A stretch of 64,000 nucleotides of DNA from Chloroflexota bacterium (GTDB lineage Bacteria > Chloroflexota > Anaerolineae > Anaerolineales > Villigracilaceae): NCBI GenBank assembly GCA_016213105.1, contig JACRBN010000002.1:1-64000 (forward strand), written 5' to 3'. How positions within the stretch are numbered: position 1 is the first letter of the stretch; each line of letters starts with the position of its first letter. A program made the position numbers and the translations under genes. Below the pieces are notes generated by a model that made no database searches, was not told the origin of the DNA, and was given only the letters and a program-made list of their open reading frames with translations. This document shows positions 32,110 through 40,277 of this stretch, piece after piece.

Positions 32110-32598
32110 ATGAGCGAAAATAAGGTTGCCAATGGCCAGGTGGTTTCGATGGAATACACCCTGTGGGTCGACGGTGAGATCCTGGATACTTCCGACGGCC
32201 AGGGACCGCTGCAATTCCTGGCGGGTTCCGGGAACATCATCCCCGGCCTGGAACGTGAGATGCTGGATATGAAGATCGGCGACGAAAAGGAAGTGACCGT
32301 CTCCCCCGAGGACGGCTACGGCGAATTCGACGAGGAAGCCTTCCTGGAAGTGCCGCGCAAGGAATTCCCCGAGGACATGGAGCTGGAGGAAGGCCTCGAG
32401 TTGAGCGTCAGCGACGACGAGGGCAACGCCCGTTACGCCCGCATCGACAGCGTCGAAACCGACGTGGTGCGCCTCGATTTCAACCACCCCCTGGCGGGCG
32501 CGGAACTGAAGTTCAAGGTCAAGGTGGTCGGCCTGCGTGAGCCCACTGCCGAGGAAGTCGAACACGGTCACGTCCACGAAGACGGACATCACCACTAA
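32110..32598 (+). CDS. slyD: FKBP-type peptidyl-prolyl isomerase, SlyD-like
   Basis: 162 residues. The SlyD architecture is clear: half FKBP domain (VVSMEYTLWVDGEILDTSDGQGPLQFLAGSGNIIPGLEREMLDMKIGDEKEVTVSPEDGYGE), an insert-in-flap chaperone domain (about 75-120), the returning FKBP strands (FNHPLAGAELKFKVKVVGLR) and a His-rich tail (HGHVHEDGHHH) that can bind nickel. It catalyses Xaa-Pro isomerisation and acts as a cytoplasmic chaperone. AAAGGA lies before the ATG. A strong terminator follows. Confidence 0.95.
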   Translation: MSENKVANGQVVSMEYTLWVDGEILDTSDGQGPLQFLAGSGNIIPGLEREMLDMKIGDEKEVTVSPEDGYGEFDEEAFLEVPRKEFPEDMELEEGLELSVSDDEGNARYARIDSVETDVVRLDFNHPLAGAELKFKVKVVGLREPTAEEVEHGHVHEDGHHH

Positions 32599-32602
32599 AA
32601 TA

Positions 32603-32634
32603 AAAAACGTCCCGCTGAAAGGCGGGACGTTTTT
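32603..32634. terminator. Intrinsic terminator after slyD
   Basis: AAAACGTCCCGC and GCGGGACGTTTT form a 12-bp stem with T-run on the plus strand and A-run before it, so it can also stop transcription of the convergent MFS gene. Confidence 0.93.
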
Positions 32635-32641
32635 CATGGAG

Positions 32642-32659
32642 CGCAGACTTCAGTCTGCG
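32642..32659. repeat. Small palindrome, 2-nt loop family
   Basis: CGCAGACT-TC-AGTCTGCG. Same design as the palindrome at 53319-53340. Confidence 0.7.
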
Positions 32660-32675
32660 AACGTGTTTCAGACGG

Positions 32676-33980
32676 CTAATCGGTCGCTGCGGGCAGGGCC
32701 TCTCCCTCGTCGTTGCGCGGGATGAAGCGCTCCTGCTTTCCAATCGTCAGGTGCAGGAGGTAGAAGCTGGCCGCCGAGACCAGGGTCAGCGCGCCGCCGA
32801 GGTACCAGAGCAGGTTCGGAGTGGGGCCGTCCAGGATCAGGCCGGCAGCGGTCGGGCCGACGATGGCGGGCAGTCCCCACGAAAGTCCATACAGGGCCAT
32901 GTAGCGGCCGCGCATGTCTTCGGGGGCGAAGTTGGCCGTCAGCGCCGAACTGATCGGCATGATGATCATCTCGCCGATGGTGATGACCACGATGGCCGAA
33001 ACGAACAGCCAATAGGCCGTGACGAACCCGAACATCGAGAAGCCGATCACGTAGAACAATACGCCGACCGCCATGGTCAGGAAGGGCGGTCGCTTCTTGA
33101 TCAGGAACGTCACCAGGAACTGGAAGAGCACCACCGTGATGGCGCTGGTGGTCATCAGGAAACCGTATCCCGAAGGCTGGATGCCGTGGTTTGTGAGCAG
33201 ATAATAGGACAGTGAATTATACATCTGCTGGTAGACCAGGCCCATCAGGATGGAAGCGCCCAGAAAGGCCACGTACGGCCCGTCGCGCAGCACTTTGAAG
33301 TAGCCGATGAAGGTCTGGAGCATGCTCTCGTGTTGGGCCTCTGCGTGTGGCAGATCCTGAGCCTGCGGCTTGGTCTCGGGCATGAAAAGGTAGAACAGCA
33401 GCGCCACGATGCAGCTGATGATCGCGTCGATGACGAATAGCGCAAAGTACGAGCGGTTGGCCAGGTATCCGCCGATAATGGGGCCGATCATCCAGGCCAT
33501 GTTAGCGACCACGCGCAGGATGCCGAAGCCCTCCTGTCGTTTGTTCTCGGGCAGGATGTCGGCGATCATGGCCGAGTGGGCGGGACCCGCCACGTCGGAC
33601 AGCAGCCCGATGAACATGGCCAGCGGGTAGAGGACGGCAAACTCGTTGACGGAACCCAGCGCCAGGGTGCTGACCGCGCTGAAGACCAGCCCGAACAGGA
33701 TCAGGCGGCGGCGTCCCAGGCGGTCGGTCAGCGCGCCCCCGATCACGCTGCCGAACATGCCGAAGAGCGAGAATGTCCCCAGCACCATACCCGCCTCGGT
33801 CATGCCGACGTTGAATTTCTGGGTGATGTACAGGGTGAAGAACGGGAACAACATTGTCCCGCCGACGCGGTCGATGAAGGAGACGGCGACCACGAACCAG
33901 AACTTGTGGGGAAAGTCGTGAACGCTTTTGATGAAGTTATTTATGAATGTAGCCAGCCAGTCGACTATTTTGCGAATCAT
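32676..33980 (-). CDS. Major facilitator superfamily transporter (drug exporter type)
   Basis: 434 residues from ATG 33980. Twelve predicted membrane helices, with MFS motif A GGALTDRLGRRRLIL between helices 2 and 3 and a central loop (about 195-215, PETKPQAQDLPHAEAQHE). N-terminal half also shows VAGPAHSAMIADILPENKRQEGFGI, typical of the DHA1-type multidrug exporters. Substrate unknown. A 12-bp-stem palindrome lies just upstream, separating it from the ABC exporter operon on the same strand. Confidence 0.92.
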   Translation of the reverse strand: MIRKIVDWLATFINNFIKSVHDFPHKFWFVVAVSFIDRVGGTMLFPFFTLYITQKFNVGMTEAGMVLGTFSLFGMFGSVIGGALTDRLGRRRLILFGLVFSAVSTLALGSVNEFAVLYPLAMFIGLLSDVAGPAHSAMIADILPENKRQEGFGILRVVANMAWMIGPIIGGYLANRSYFALFVIDAIISCIVALLFYLFMPETKPQAQDLPHAEAQHESMLQTFIGYFKVLRDGPYVAFLGASILMGLVYQQMYNSLSYYLLTNHGIQPSGYGFLMTTSAITVVLFQFLVTFLIKKRPPFLTMAVGVLFYVIGFSMFGFVTAYWLFVSAIVVITIGEMIIMPISSALTANFAPEDMRGRYMALYGLSWGLPAIVGPTAAGLILDGPTPNLLWYLGGALTLVSAASFYLLHLTIGKQERFIPRNDEGEALPAATD

Positions 33981-34053
33981 GATAAACCTTTCGTGGGAAT
34001 GCTCATCATAGCACGCGTGTTCTGAAATGAACAGGCCTGGGCTGGGGAGTTCT

Positions 34054-34080
34054 GTAGCGCAAATTGCCAATTTGCGCTAC
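34054..34080. repeat. Dispersed palindrome, copy 3 (perfect 12-bp stem)
   Basis: GTAGCGCAAATT-GCC-AATTTGCGCTAC. The core is of the same family as 23752-23772 and 27660-27680 with the same GCC loop. It lies between the ABC-2 permease stop and the MFS gene. Confidence 0.88.
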
Positions 34081-34088
34081 AACAAATT

Positions 34089-34934
34089 TTAGTGCTGTCC
34101 CAGCGTGCCCAACACGCGCACCCTGCGTTCCAGCGCGCGGAAGGACCACGTGCCGATCCACAGCATGACGAACATGAAGACGACCAGCAGAACCATTTCC
34201 GTGTTGAGCGGCAGGAGCGGGGTGGTGCCGATCAGCCGCGCGCGGACGCTGTCCAGGCCGTAGGTGAGCGGCAGGGCCAGGGCCACGGGCAGCAGGTAGC
34301 GCGGCAGGGCGTTAACGGGGAAGTTCGCGCCCGAGAAGATCTGCACCAGGAAGCTGCTCATATCCACCATCGCATTGGCTTCACGCATCAGCATGACCAG
34401 GGCCGCGAAGGCGAAGCCGAAGCCGTACAATCCCAGCATCATTGGGATGATGGGCAGGAAGGCCGCCAGTATGTCACCTGTGGGATGAAAGCCGAAGATC
34501 AGCCCGCCGAAGAGCAGCATGCTGGCCGAGGTGATGGCTGTGACGATGAGATTCGTCACTGAGTGACCGATCAGAATCAGCAGGCGCGGAATGGGCGTCA
34601 GCCAGTTGGATTCCATCACGCCCGAGTCCATGTCGTTTTTCAGGGCGTAGCCCATGCCCCAGAAGACCGCGTTGATGAAGTTTTCCAGCACAGTGCCCAG
34701 CAGGATGAAGGACATGAAGTCGGTGGTGCCGCTGTATTGGGCGAAGCCCTCGGCCTTGCCGTTGGCGCTGAACGCCAGCCCCATGAAGTAGACGGGCGCG
34801 ATCCATACCAGCGGGTGAAAGACGGAGGAGATGGCGTTGAGCGGATAGCGCCAGTACTGTTTCCAGTCCTTGCGAATCAGCGCGAACAGCGCAAGCAGGT
34901 GGGAGACGAGCGTGGGTTCAGATAAAGTTTGCAT
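34089..34934 (-). CDS. ABC-2 type exporter permease
   Basis: 281 residues from ATG 34934 with AAGGA 7 bp upstream (GTG at 34937 is possible). Six hydrophobic helices in the ABC2_membrane layout; conserved MESNWLTPIPRLLILIGHSV is shared almost word for word with the next permease (LESNWLSPTWRFAYLLGASV), so the two arose by duplication. Together with the ATPase at 35897 they form an exporter resembling DrrAB-type drug or glycolipid exporters. Substrate unknown. Confidence 0.9.
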   Translation of the reverse strand: MQTLSEPTLVSHLLALFALIRKDWKQYWRYPLNAISSVFHPLVWIAPVYFMGLAFSANGKAEGFAQYSGTTDFMSFILLGTVLENFINAVFWGMGYALKNDMDSGVMESNWLTPIPRLLILIGHSVTNLIVTAITSASMLLFGGLIFGFHPTGDILAAFLPIIPMMLGLYGFGFAFAALVMLMREANAMVDMSSFLVQIFSGANFPVNALPRYLLPVALALPLTYGLDSVRARLIGTTPLLPLNTEMVLLVVFMFVMLWIGTWSFRALERRVRVLGTLGQH

Positions 34935-34959
34935 CACTTGTTCCTTGTAAAATACAGCG

Positions 34960-35008
34960 CTTCGACTGCGGGTCTCGACGAGCGCTCGACCCTCCGCTCA
35001 GCGCGGAA
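34960..35008. repeat. Intergenic copy of the CTTCGACT/CTCCGCTCAG palindromic element
   Basis: GCGCTTCGACTGCGGGTCTC, then GACCCTCCGCTCAGCGC, related to the insert in the ATPase at 5314-5407. It fills most of the 77-bp gap between the two permease genes. Confidence 0.7.
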
Positions 35009-35011
35009 AAA

Positions 35012-35884
35012 TCAATACTGTCCGATCGCACCCGTCTGGCGGGCGCGGCGTTCCATCCAGGCGAAGACGAGCATGCCCAGGGTCAGCCAGAAGACGCCGA
35101 AGATGAGCAGCATTTGCAGGTCATAGGCAATGCCCTGGAAGCCTTCCGTGCTCAGGGCGGCGCTCCGCACGGCATGGATGATGTAGGTCTGCGGCAGCCA
35201 TTCGGCCACGTTCTGCATCCACTGCGGCTGGATCGCCAGCGGATAGGTTACGCCGCAGAAGACCATCACGATGCCGCGTACCAGGAAAACAAAGGCGTTC
35301 GATTCCTTCATGGTGATGACCAGGCTGGCGAAGGCAAAGCCCAGTCCATACACGGAGGGGATCGCGGCCAACACCACCAGCATGGTCAGCCACAGGCTGC
35401 CATTGAATTTCACGCCGAAGATGAAGGCGTATTCAAAACCCGAGACGGCCAGCATGCTCAACATCGACACCAGCTGCGGGACGCTGGCCCCGAGCAGGTA
35501 GGCAAAGCGCCAGGTGGGGGAGAGCCAGTTCGACTCGAGCGTGCCGCGCATCTGTTCGTTGCGCAGGGCGCCGCCCACGTTCCACAGCACCACGTTCTGC
35601 CACATCCAGATCATCGTGCCGACCGCCATGTAGCCGACGTACTCGGTCAGCCCAGTGTTGAGTTTGAATTGCGCCAGGCCGCTGCCGTCCACGCCTGAGA
35701 GGGCGCGTGCGGTGAGGATGTAGCCCATCGGGAAGATGATCGGCCAGATGAACAGGGAGACGACCCACGAGGGGTAGCGGATGAAGATCATCCATTCGCG
35801 GCGGACGACGGCCCACAGGGCGCGCAATCCGTTCAGGGGTGTGGTGTGCCCCAGCGAGGCGGGGACGAACGTTGCGGATCTCAT
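35012..35884 (-). CDS. ABC-2 type exporter permease
   Basis: 290 residues, six membrane helices, starting with a cytoplasmic N-terminus (ALWAVVRREWMIFIRYPSWVVSLFIWPIIF) typical of ABC-2 permeases. The amphipathic LESNWLSPTWRFAYLL segment precedes helix 3. It lies 12 bp after the ATPase gene, so the order on the minus strand is ATPase, permease, permease. Confidence 0.9.
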   Translation of the reverse strand: MRSATFVPASLGHTTPLNGLRALWAVVRREWMIFIRYPSWVVSLFIWPIIFPMGYILTARALSGVDGSGLAQFKLNTGLTEYVGYMAVGTMIWMWQNVVLWNVGGALRNEQMRGTLESNWLSPTWRFAYLLGASVPQLVSMLSMLAVSGFEYAFIFGVKFNGSLWLTMLVVLAAIPSVYGLGFAFASLVITMKESNAFVFLVRGIVMVFCGVTYPLAIQPQWMQNVAEWLPQTYIIHAVRSAALSTEGFQGIAYDLQMLLIFGVFWLTLGMLVFAWMERRARQTGAIGQY

Positions 35885-35896
35885 GCCTGCCTCCGT

Positions 35897-36958
35897 TTAA
35901 TCGCGCAGAGCCTTGCCCGTCAGGTGGATGAAGACATCCTCCAGCGAGGGCTTGACGATATTCATGTTGACCAGGCGCGTGCCGTTGCCGCTGATGCTCT
36001 CGACGATGCGCGGCAGGGCGTGACGGCTGTTCTGGGCTTGCATGTTGACCTCCCACAGGTCGGCTTCGCCCTTCTGGTGGCTGGTGAGCGACTCGATGCC
36101 TGCGATGCCTTTCAGCTTGTCGCCCAGGTCGGCGTGCCAGCCTGTCAGTTCCAGGCGGATGACTTCCTTCTGGTCGATGCGGCGCTTGAGGCCTTCGGGC
36201 GTATCCAGCGCGATGACCTTGCCCGTGTCGATGATGCCGATGCGGTCCGAGAGTTGGTCGGCCTCTTCCATATAATGCGTGGTCAATAGGATGGTGTGGC
36301 CTTCCTGCTTGAGTTGGGCGATTAGCTCGCGCAGGTTGCGTGCCGCCTGCGGATCCAGGCCAAGGGTGGGTTCATCCAGCAGCAAAATGGGCGGACGGGC
36401 CAGCAGCGCCTTGGCGATGGCGATGCGCTGGCGCATGCCCGTCGAGTATTTCTCGACCAGTTCGTTGGCGCGGTCCTTGATCTCTATGCGCTCGATCAAT
36501 TCCTCCACACGTTTCTTGGCGACGGTGGGCGGGATGTGATACAGCGCAGCGAAGTATTGCAGGTTCTCGCGGCCGCTCAGCTTCCAGTAGATGCTGCGCT
36601 CGCCCGCCAGCACGGTGCCCAGGTTGCGCCGCACCTGGTTGGACTGCGTGACCACGTCGTAACCGTTGACCCTGGCCGTGCCGCTGGTGGGTTCGAGCAG
36701 GGTGCACAACATGCGGATGGTGGTGGATTTGCCTGCGCCATTCGGGCCGAGTAGGCCGAATATCTCACCGCGCTGGATTTCGAGATCCACGCCGTTGACG
36801 GCGGTAAACATGGATTTGGGCGCGCGCTTGCCAAAGGGCCAGAAACTGCGCTTTTTGGCTGGGGCGGATTCGCCTGCGGGCTTCTTATCGTTGCCGCTGT
36901 CACCGCGGGCGGGGAATTTCTTGATCAGTTGGTGGGCCTGGATTGCAATGTCTGACAT
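35897..36958 (-). CDS. ABC transporter ATP-binding protein
   Basis: 353 residues from ATG 36958 (AAAGGA upstream). A basic insert of about 30 residues (about 20-48, rich in Lys and Ala) precedes the ATPase core and is unusual. Walker A GPNGAGKST, Q-loop region TVLAGERSIYWKLSG, signature YSTGMRQRIAIAKAL, Walker B PILLLDEPTLGLDP, H-loop TTHYMEEAD. C-terminal DUF4162-like tail ends with PSLEDVFIHLTGK. First gene of the exporter operon. Confidence 0.93.
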   Translation of the reverse strand: MSDIAIQAHQLIKKFPARGDSGNDKKPAGESAPAKKRSFWPFGKRAPKSMFTAVNGVDLEIQRGEIFGLLGPNGAGKSTTIRMLCTLLEPTSGTARVNGYDVVTQSNQVRRNLGTVLAGERSIYWKLSGRENLQYFAALYHIPPTVAKKRVEELIERIEIKDRANELVEKYSTGMRQRIAIAKALLARPPILLLDEPTLGLDPQAARNLRELIAQLKQEGHTILLTTHYMEEADQLSDRIGIIDTGKVIALDTPEGLKRRIDQKEVIRLELTGWHADLGDKLKGIAGIESLTSHQKGEADLWEVNMQAQNSRHALPRIVESISGNGTRLVNMNIVKPSLEDVFIHLTGKALRD

Positions 36959-36977
36959 GGGAATTCCTTTCTTCTTC

Positions 36978-37002
36978 AATAAAACGAAAGTCGAGTTTTA
37001 TT
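36978..37002. promoter_or_regulatory. Inverted repeat, probable operator of the ABC exporter
   Basis: AATAAAAC (36978-36985) and GTTTTATT (36995-37002) are perfect inverted repeats with a 9-bp spacer. They lie between the exporter promoter and its start codon. No dedicated regulator gene is adjacent. Confidence 0.6.
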
Positions 37003-37033
37003 TTATTAATTATTTAGTTGAATTTCATGGCCT

Positions 37034-37062
37034 ATATTACAACTTAATTTTATAAATGTCAA
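37034..37062 (-). promoter_or_regulatory. Promoter of the second ABC exporter operon
   Basis: On the minus strand TTGACA (37062-37057), 17-bp spacer, TAATAT (37039-37034). Near-consensus. Confidence 0.85.
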
Positions 37063-37408
37063 TATGTAAATTGAAAATATTAATAATAAGAGAATATTCC
37101 TGAAATCGGAACTGAAAATTTGTTGAAAATCTGTAAAATCGGACTGCTCTTGTCTTGTTATGAATTGTATATCTCGTCCCGTCTTCCTGCCTAACCGTTG
37201 GCTAACATTTGGCCATTCGTTGGCCGACAAAAATAAAACGGCTCTCTGGTTTTGAGTGGGGTAAAAACCCTTGCCACCACACACCTGCCCGGATCCGCAG
37301 GTGCTGGGGAGCACACGGAGGTTTTTTAGAGGTTTTTCTCAGTGAACTCTGTGTTCTCCGTGGTGAAATGTCGGGAGCCCTACCAAATACCAATGAACCA
37401 ATAAAACA

Positions 37409-37437
37409 AAAGGCCGCCTCGAACGGGCAGCCTTTTT
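37409..37437 (-). terminator. Terminator of the SH3b lipoprotein gene
   Basis: An imperfect stem (AAAAGGC...GCCTTTTT) is followed on the minus strand by TTTTGTTTT, 37 bp after the stop codon of the lipoprotein. Confidence 0.65.
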
Positions 37438-37473
37438 ACAACAAGGGTTGGAGCGTTAGGAAGTTTGGACGAA

Positions 37474-38226
37474 TTACGGCCAGGGAATCTCGGTTGGCCC
37501 GGCGAAACCGTGCTTTTCCTGTACAAAGATGCGCCCAAACGAGGGCTGGGAACAGCCCGCCTCATCCACGAAGCTGATCTCCAGTTCGTTGGTGGCCAAG
37601 GGACTGAAGATGTACTGGCCGCCTTCACAGTGCCAGACCTCGATGATGTAGTGCAGCATCGACTCATCCTCCTCGTCGCCTGGGCGCAGCGGGATGTCGA
37701 GCCACTTCACGCTGACAGTGTTCCCCGTCCGCGTGGCGCTCAGAATGGTGGTGGGCGGGTAGTATGGTGACTTGGGTAGGTCCGCGATGCCAGGGTAGAC
37801 GACAGGCAGGGCCTGCGGATCGCCGTCGATGGAGATGAAATCATCCTTGACCCAGCACGGGTTTTTCCCTGCCACGTAGACCCAGTCGTTGCCGTCCGTG
37901 CGGCCGATCAGTTCGATGTTCGCCCCGCTGCGAAAGCCGTACAGGTAGAGATACTCGGAGCCAGGCCCGTAGCGGCAACTCAACAAGTCCGCGGTGACGC
38001 TGGCCTTGAGACTTTCCACGGTGGGGATGGGCGTGAAGGTGGGCGGGGGAGTGAAGGTCGGGCTGGGGGGCACGGTGAAGGTCAGGCTGGGGAGCGGCGG
38101 GACGGGAGTCAACGTTTCAGTGGGGGCAGGCGTCAGGGTGGCGGGATCGGGCAGCGGAGTCGGCGCGGGAGCGCAGGCCGCCAGCAATAGAATCAGGGCC
38201 GTAAGCAGGAGGATCGGGATGCGCAT
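37474..38226 (-). CDS. Lipoprotein with SH3b-like domain
   Basis: 250 residues from ATG 38226 (AAAGGA 6 bp upstream). Lipobox LAAC, Cys at 18, then a 50-residue Pro/Thr stalk. An SH3b-like domain follows (about 78-140: ASVTADLLSCRYGPGSEYLYLYGFRSG, DWVYVAGKNPCWV), and a C-terminal beta domain (about 155-250) with fibronectin-like strands (SATRTGNTVSVKWLDIPL). Surface-exposed, possibly wall-binding. Preceded 35 bp upstream by a zinc-ribbon membrane protein in the same direction. Confidence 0.82.
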   Translation of the reverse strand: MRIPILLLTALILLLAACAPAPTPLPDPATLTPAPTETLTPVPPLPSLTFTVPPSPTFTPPPTFTPIPTVESLKASVTADLLSCRYGPGSEYLYLYGFRSGANIELIGRTDGNDWVYVAGKNPCWVKDDFISIDGDPQALPVVYPGIADLPKSPYYPPTTILSATRTGNTVSVKWLDIPLRPGDEEDESMLHYIIEVWHCEGGQYIFSPLATNELEISFVDEAGCSQPSFGRIFVQEKHGFAGPTEIPWP

Positions 38227-38261
38227 GAAGTTCCTTTGAATCATCGAAGGGATGGAGTGTG

Positions 38262-38804
38262 TTATGGCAGGCTGGCCCAGATGCTGGCGAACACGCCGAT
38301 CAGGGCGGGAACGACTGTGACCAGGATGATGCACAGGGTGACGGCGGTGATGCCGCAGCCCAGCCACAGTGACCAGCGCGTGGTGGCCTTGACCGTTTCG
38401 GCGGCCATGTTCATGTACGGGGCATATATTTGTTGCACGGCCTGGCCGCCTGTCAGAGTGTCGTAGAGCTGCGTGCCAGAGAGGTTGTCCACCATGTAGC
38501 GAGCCGAGGATTCCGTGTTGCCCGTCAGCGCCATGTATTTCTGGACCGCTTCCGCCTGCCTGCCGCTTTGCGCGAGCTGGACGACTTCGCTCCACTGCGC
38601 GCCGTAGCCGACCATGGCATTCATGTCGACCCCCGAAAAAATGCTGACCTGGGGGCTGGCCGCCGTTTCGGGAGCGGCTCTCAGGCTTTCGGGGATCACC
38701 ACCGCGTTGCCGCAGTAGGTGCATTTCATGGTGGCTTCGCCGCGCGGCGGTTCGAGCGGACCTCCGCAGGCGGGACATTTCAATAAACGCATGGTTTCGG
38801 GCAT
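38262..38804 (-). CDS. Zinc-ribbon membrane protein, function unknown
   Basis: 180 residues from ATG 38804 (GGAG 5 bp upstream). N-terminal zinc ribbon CPACGGPLEPP...MKCTYCGNAVVIPE, a helical middle (about 55-130), and one hydrophobic helix near the C-terminus (about 147-175). The ribbon resembles those of TFIIB-like or zinc-ribbon regulatory proteins that sit on a membrane anchor. No known function. Confidence 0.78.
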   Translation of the reverse strand: MPETMRLLKCPACGGPLEPPRGEATMKCTYCGNAVVIPESLRAAPETAASPQVSIFSGVDMNAMVGYGAQWSEVVQLAQSGRQAEAVQKYMALTGNTESSARYMVDNLSGTQLYDTLTGGQAVQQIYAPYMNMAAETVKATTRWSLWLGCGITAVTLCIILVTVVPALIGVFASIWASLP

Positions 38805-38824
38805 GGTGACTCCGCTTGAATGGA

Positions 38825-38881
38825 GTCCGCAAGTTCTCCTTGCGGACAATGGGCAAAGTCCAGAAGTGGCACTTCTGGACT
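38825..38881. repeat. Two small palindromes between genes
   Basis: GTCCGCAAG-TTCTC-CTTGCGGAC (38825-38847) and AGTCCAGAAGT-GGC-ACTTCTGGACT (38857-38881). The first shares its stem sequence with 23828-23852, 15 kb away; the second has the same 11-bp-stem, 3-nt-loop design. Confidence 0.85.
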
Positions 38882-38922
38882 CAAATGAACAGCGATAGTG
38901 TACAGCGAATATTTGTCAAAGG

Positions 38923-40191
38923 TTATCCGCCATTGGTCGGAGCGGGATCAACCGGCGGAGTGGCCAGATTGGCGGCGGCCAGCTTCCTGTTGCGGCGGCG
39001 CTGATAGGCGGCGGCCAATCCGCCCCCGGAGGTCTCGCGGTAGAGCGAGGGCAGGGCATGTCCCGTCTCGCGCATCACGGCCACCACGTCATCGTATGAG
39101 ATGCGGTGACTGCCGTCGGTGAAGAGCGCGTAATCGGCGCAGGCCAGCGCCTGGGCGGCGGCGAAGGCATTGCGTTCGATGCAGGGAATCTGCACCAACC
39201 CCGCCACGGGATCACACGTCAGCCCGAGGTTGTGTTCGAGGCCCATCTCGGCGGCGTACTCGATCTGACGGGCGGTGCCTCCCAGCAGTTGGGCTGCCGC
39301 GCCCGCCGCCATCGCGCAGGCCACGCCCACCTCGCCCTGGCAGCCCACCTCCGCGCCCGAAATGGAGGCGTTTTGCTTGGCCAGGTTGCCGATCAAGCCC
39401 GCCGTGGCCAGCGCGCGTAGGACGGCTTCGTCGGAGCAGTTCAGCACCTCCTGCAGGTATCTCATGACCGCAGGCACGATCCCGCTCGACCCGCAGGTCG
39501 GCGCGGTGACGATCCTCCCGCCGCTGGCGTTTTCCTCCGAGACGGCCAGCGCGTAGGCCGAGACCAGTCCAGCCCGTTGCAGCACGGGACCCGACAGGCT
39601 GGCCTTGCGGTAGAAGGCCCAGGATTTGCGCGCCAGTCCCAGGCCGCCCGGCAGGACGCCTTCCGCGTGCAGGCCGCGTTCGATGGCCGCCTGCATGACC
39701 GTCCATACCTCGCGCAGGTGCTCCCAAAGCTCGGGGCCTTCGCGGGATTCCACGTATTCCCACAGGGCCTGACCTGTTTGCTTGCATTGTTCCAGGATCA
39801 GGCGCATGGTTGTCAGGTCGTAAAGGTCCTGTCGGTCGGGCGGACTGTCCTTGTCGCGCAGGGCGCCGCCGCCCACGCTGTACACCTCCCAGCGCGCCAG
39901 CGTCCTCCCATCGGCGGACAGGGCCTCGAAGCGCATTCCGTTGGGATGCAGGGGCAGCACCCTTTCGGGCTTCCAGATGATTTCGAGCGGGAGCGGGACG
40001 AGGGCGCTCTTGATGGCCGCGTCTGTCAGGTGGCCGCGGCCCGTGGCGGCCAGGCTCCCGTACAGCTTCACGCGAAACGACGCCGCGGATGGGTTGCGCT
40101 CGCGGAAAAGTTCCGCCGCGCGGCGCGGCCCCATGGTGTGACTGCTGGACGGGCCGATGCCGATCCGAAATAGTTCCTGGATGGATTCCAT
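38923..40191 (-). CDS. sdaA: L-serine dehydratase, single-chain iron-sulfur type
   Basis: 422 residues from ATG 40191 (AGGAG upstream). Beta domain first (GIGPSSSHTMGPRRAAELF), then the alpha domain with the Fe-S cysteines: PTCGSSGIVPAV, GCQGEVGVACAMAAG and LTCDPVAGLVQIPCIERN. It deaminates L-serine to pyruvate and ammonia in the cytoplasm and needs an oxygen-sensitive 4Fe-4S cluster, consistent with an anaerobic lifestyle. The C-terminal 30 residues (RRRNRKLAAANLATPPVDPAPTNGG) are a non-conserved extension. Single gene, separated from Pfk by a terminator. Confidence 0.95.
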   Translation of the reverse strand: MESIQELFRIGIGPSSSHTMGPRRAAELFRERNPSAASFRVKLYGSLAATGRGHLTDAAIKSALVPLPLEIIWKPERVLPLHPNGMRFEALSADGRTLARWEVYSVGGGALRDKDSPPDRQDLYDLTTMRLILEQCKQTGQALWEYVESREGPELWEHLREVWTVMQAAIERGLHAEGVLPGGLGLARKSWAFYRKASLSGPVLQRAGLVSAYALAVSEENASGGRIVTAPTCGSSGIVPAVMRYLQEVLNCSDEAVLRALATAGLIGNLAKQNASISGAEVGCQGEVGVACAMAAGAAAQLLGGTARQIEYAAEMGLEHNLGLTCDPVAGLVQIPCIERNAFAAAQALACADYALFTDGSHRISYDDVVAVMRETGHALPSLYRETSGGGLAAAYQRRRNRKLAAANLATPPVDPAPTNGG

Positions 40192-40236
40192 GTCTTGCTC
40201 CTGATAAATCGATAATCCCCGCATTATGCCACAAAA

Positions 40237-40264
40237 GCCCTCCCCCAAATATTTGGGGGAGGGC
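40237..40264 (-). terminator. Terminator of the phosphofructokinase gene
   Basis: GCCCTCCCCCAAAT-ATTTGGGGGAGGGC is a 28-bp perfect palindrome. On the minus strand it is followed by TTTTG. Confidence 0.88.
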
Positions 40265-40277
40265 AGGGAGGGGCAGG

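Larger units (their letters stand above)
36959..37473. other. AT-rich intergenic region with exporter promoter
   Basis: 515 bp without a convincing gene. 36990-37200 is far more AT-rich than the rest of the window and contains the minus-strand promoter and an inverted repeat listed separately. 37318-37375 has a CTCTGTGTTCTCCGTGGTGAA-like stretch typical of dispersed repeats in environmental genomes. 37409-37437 holds the terminator of the lipoprotein gene. Confidence 0.7.
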
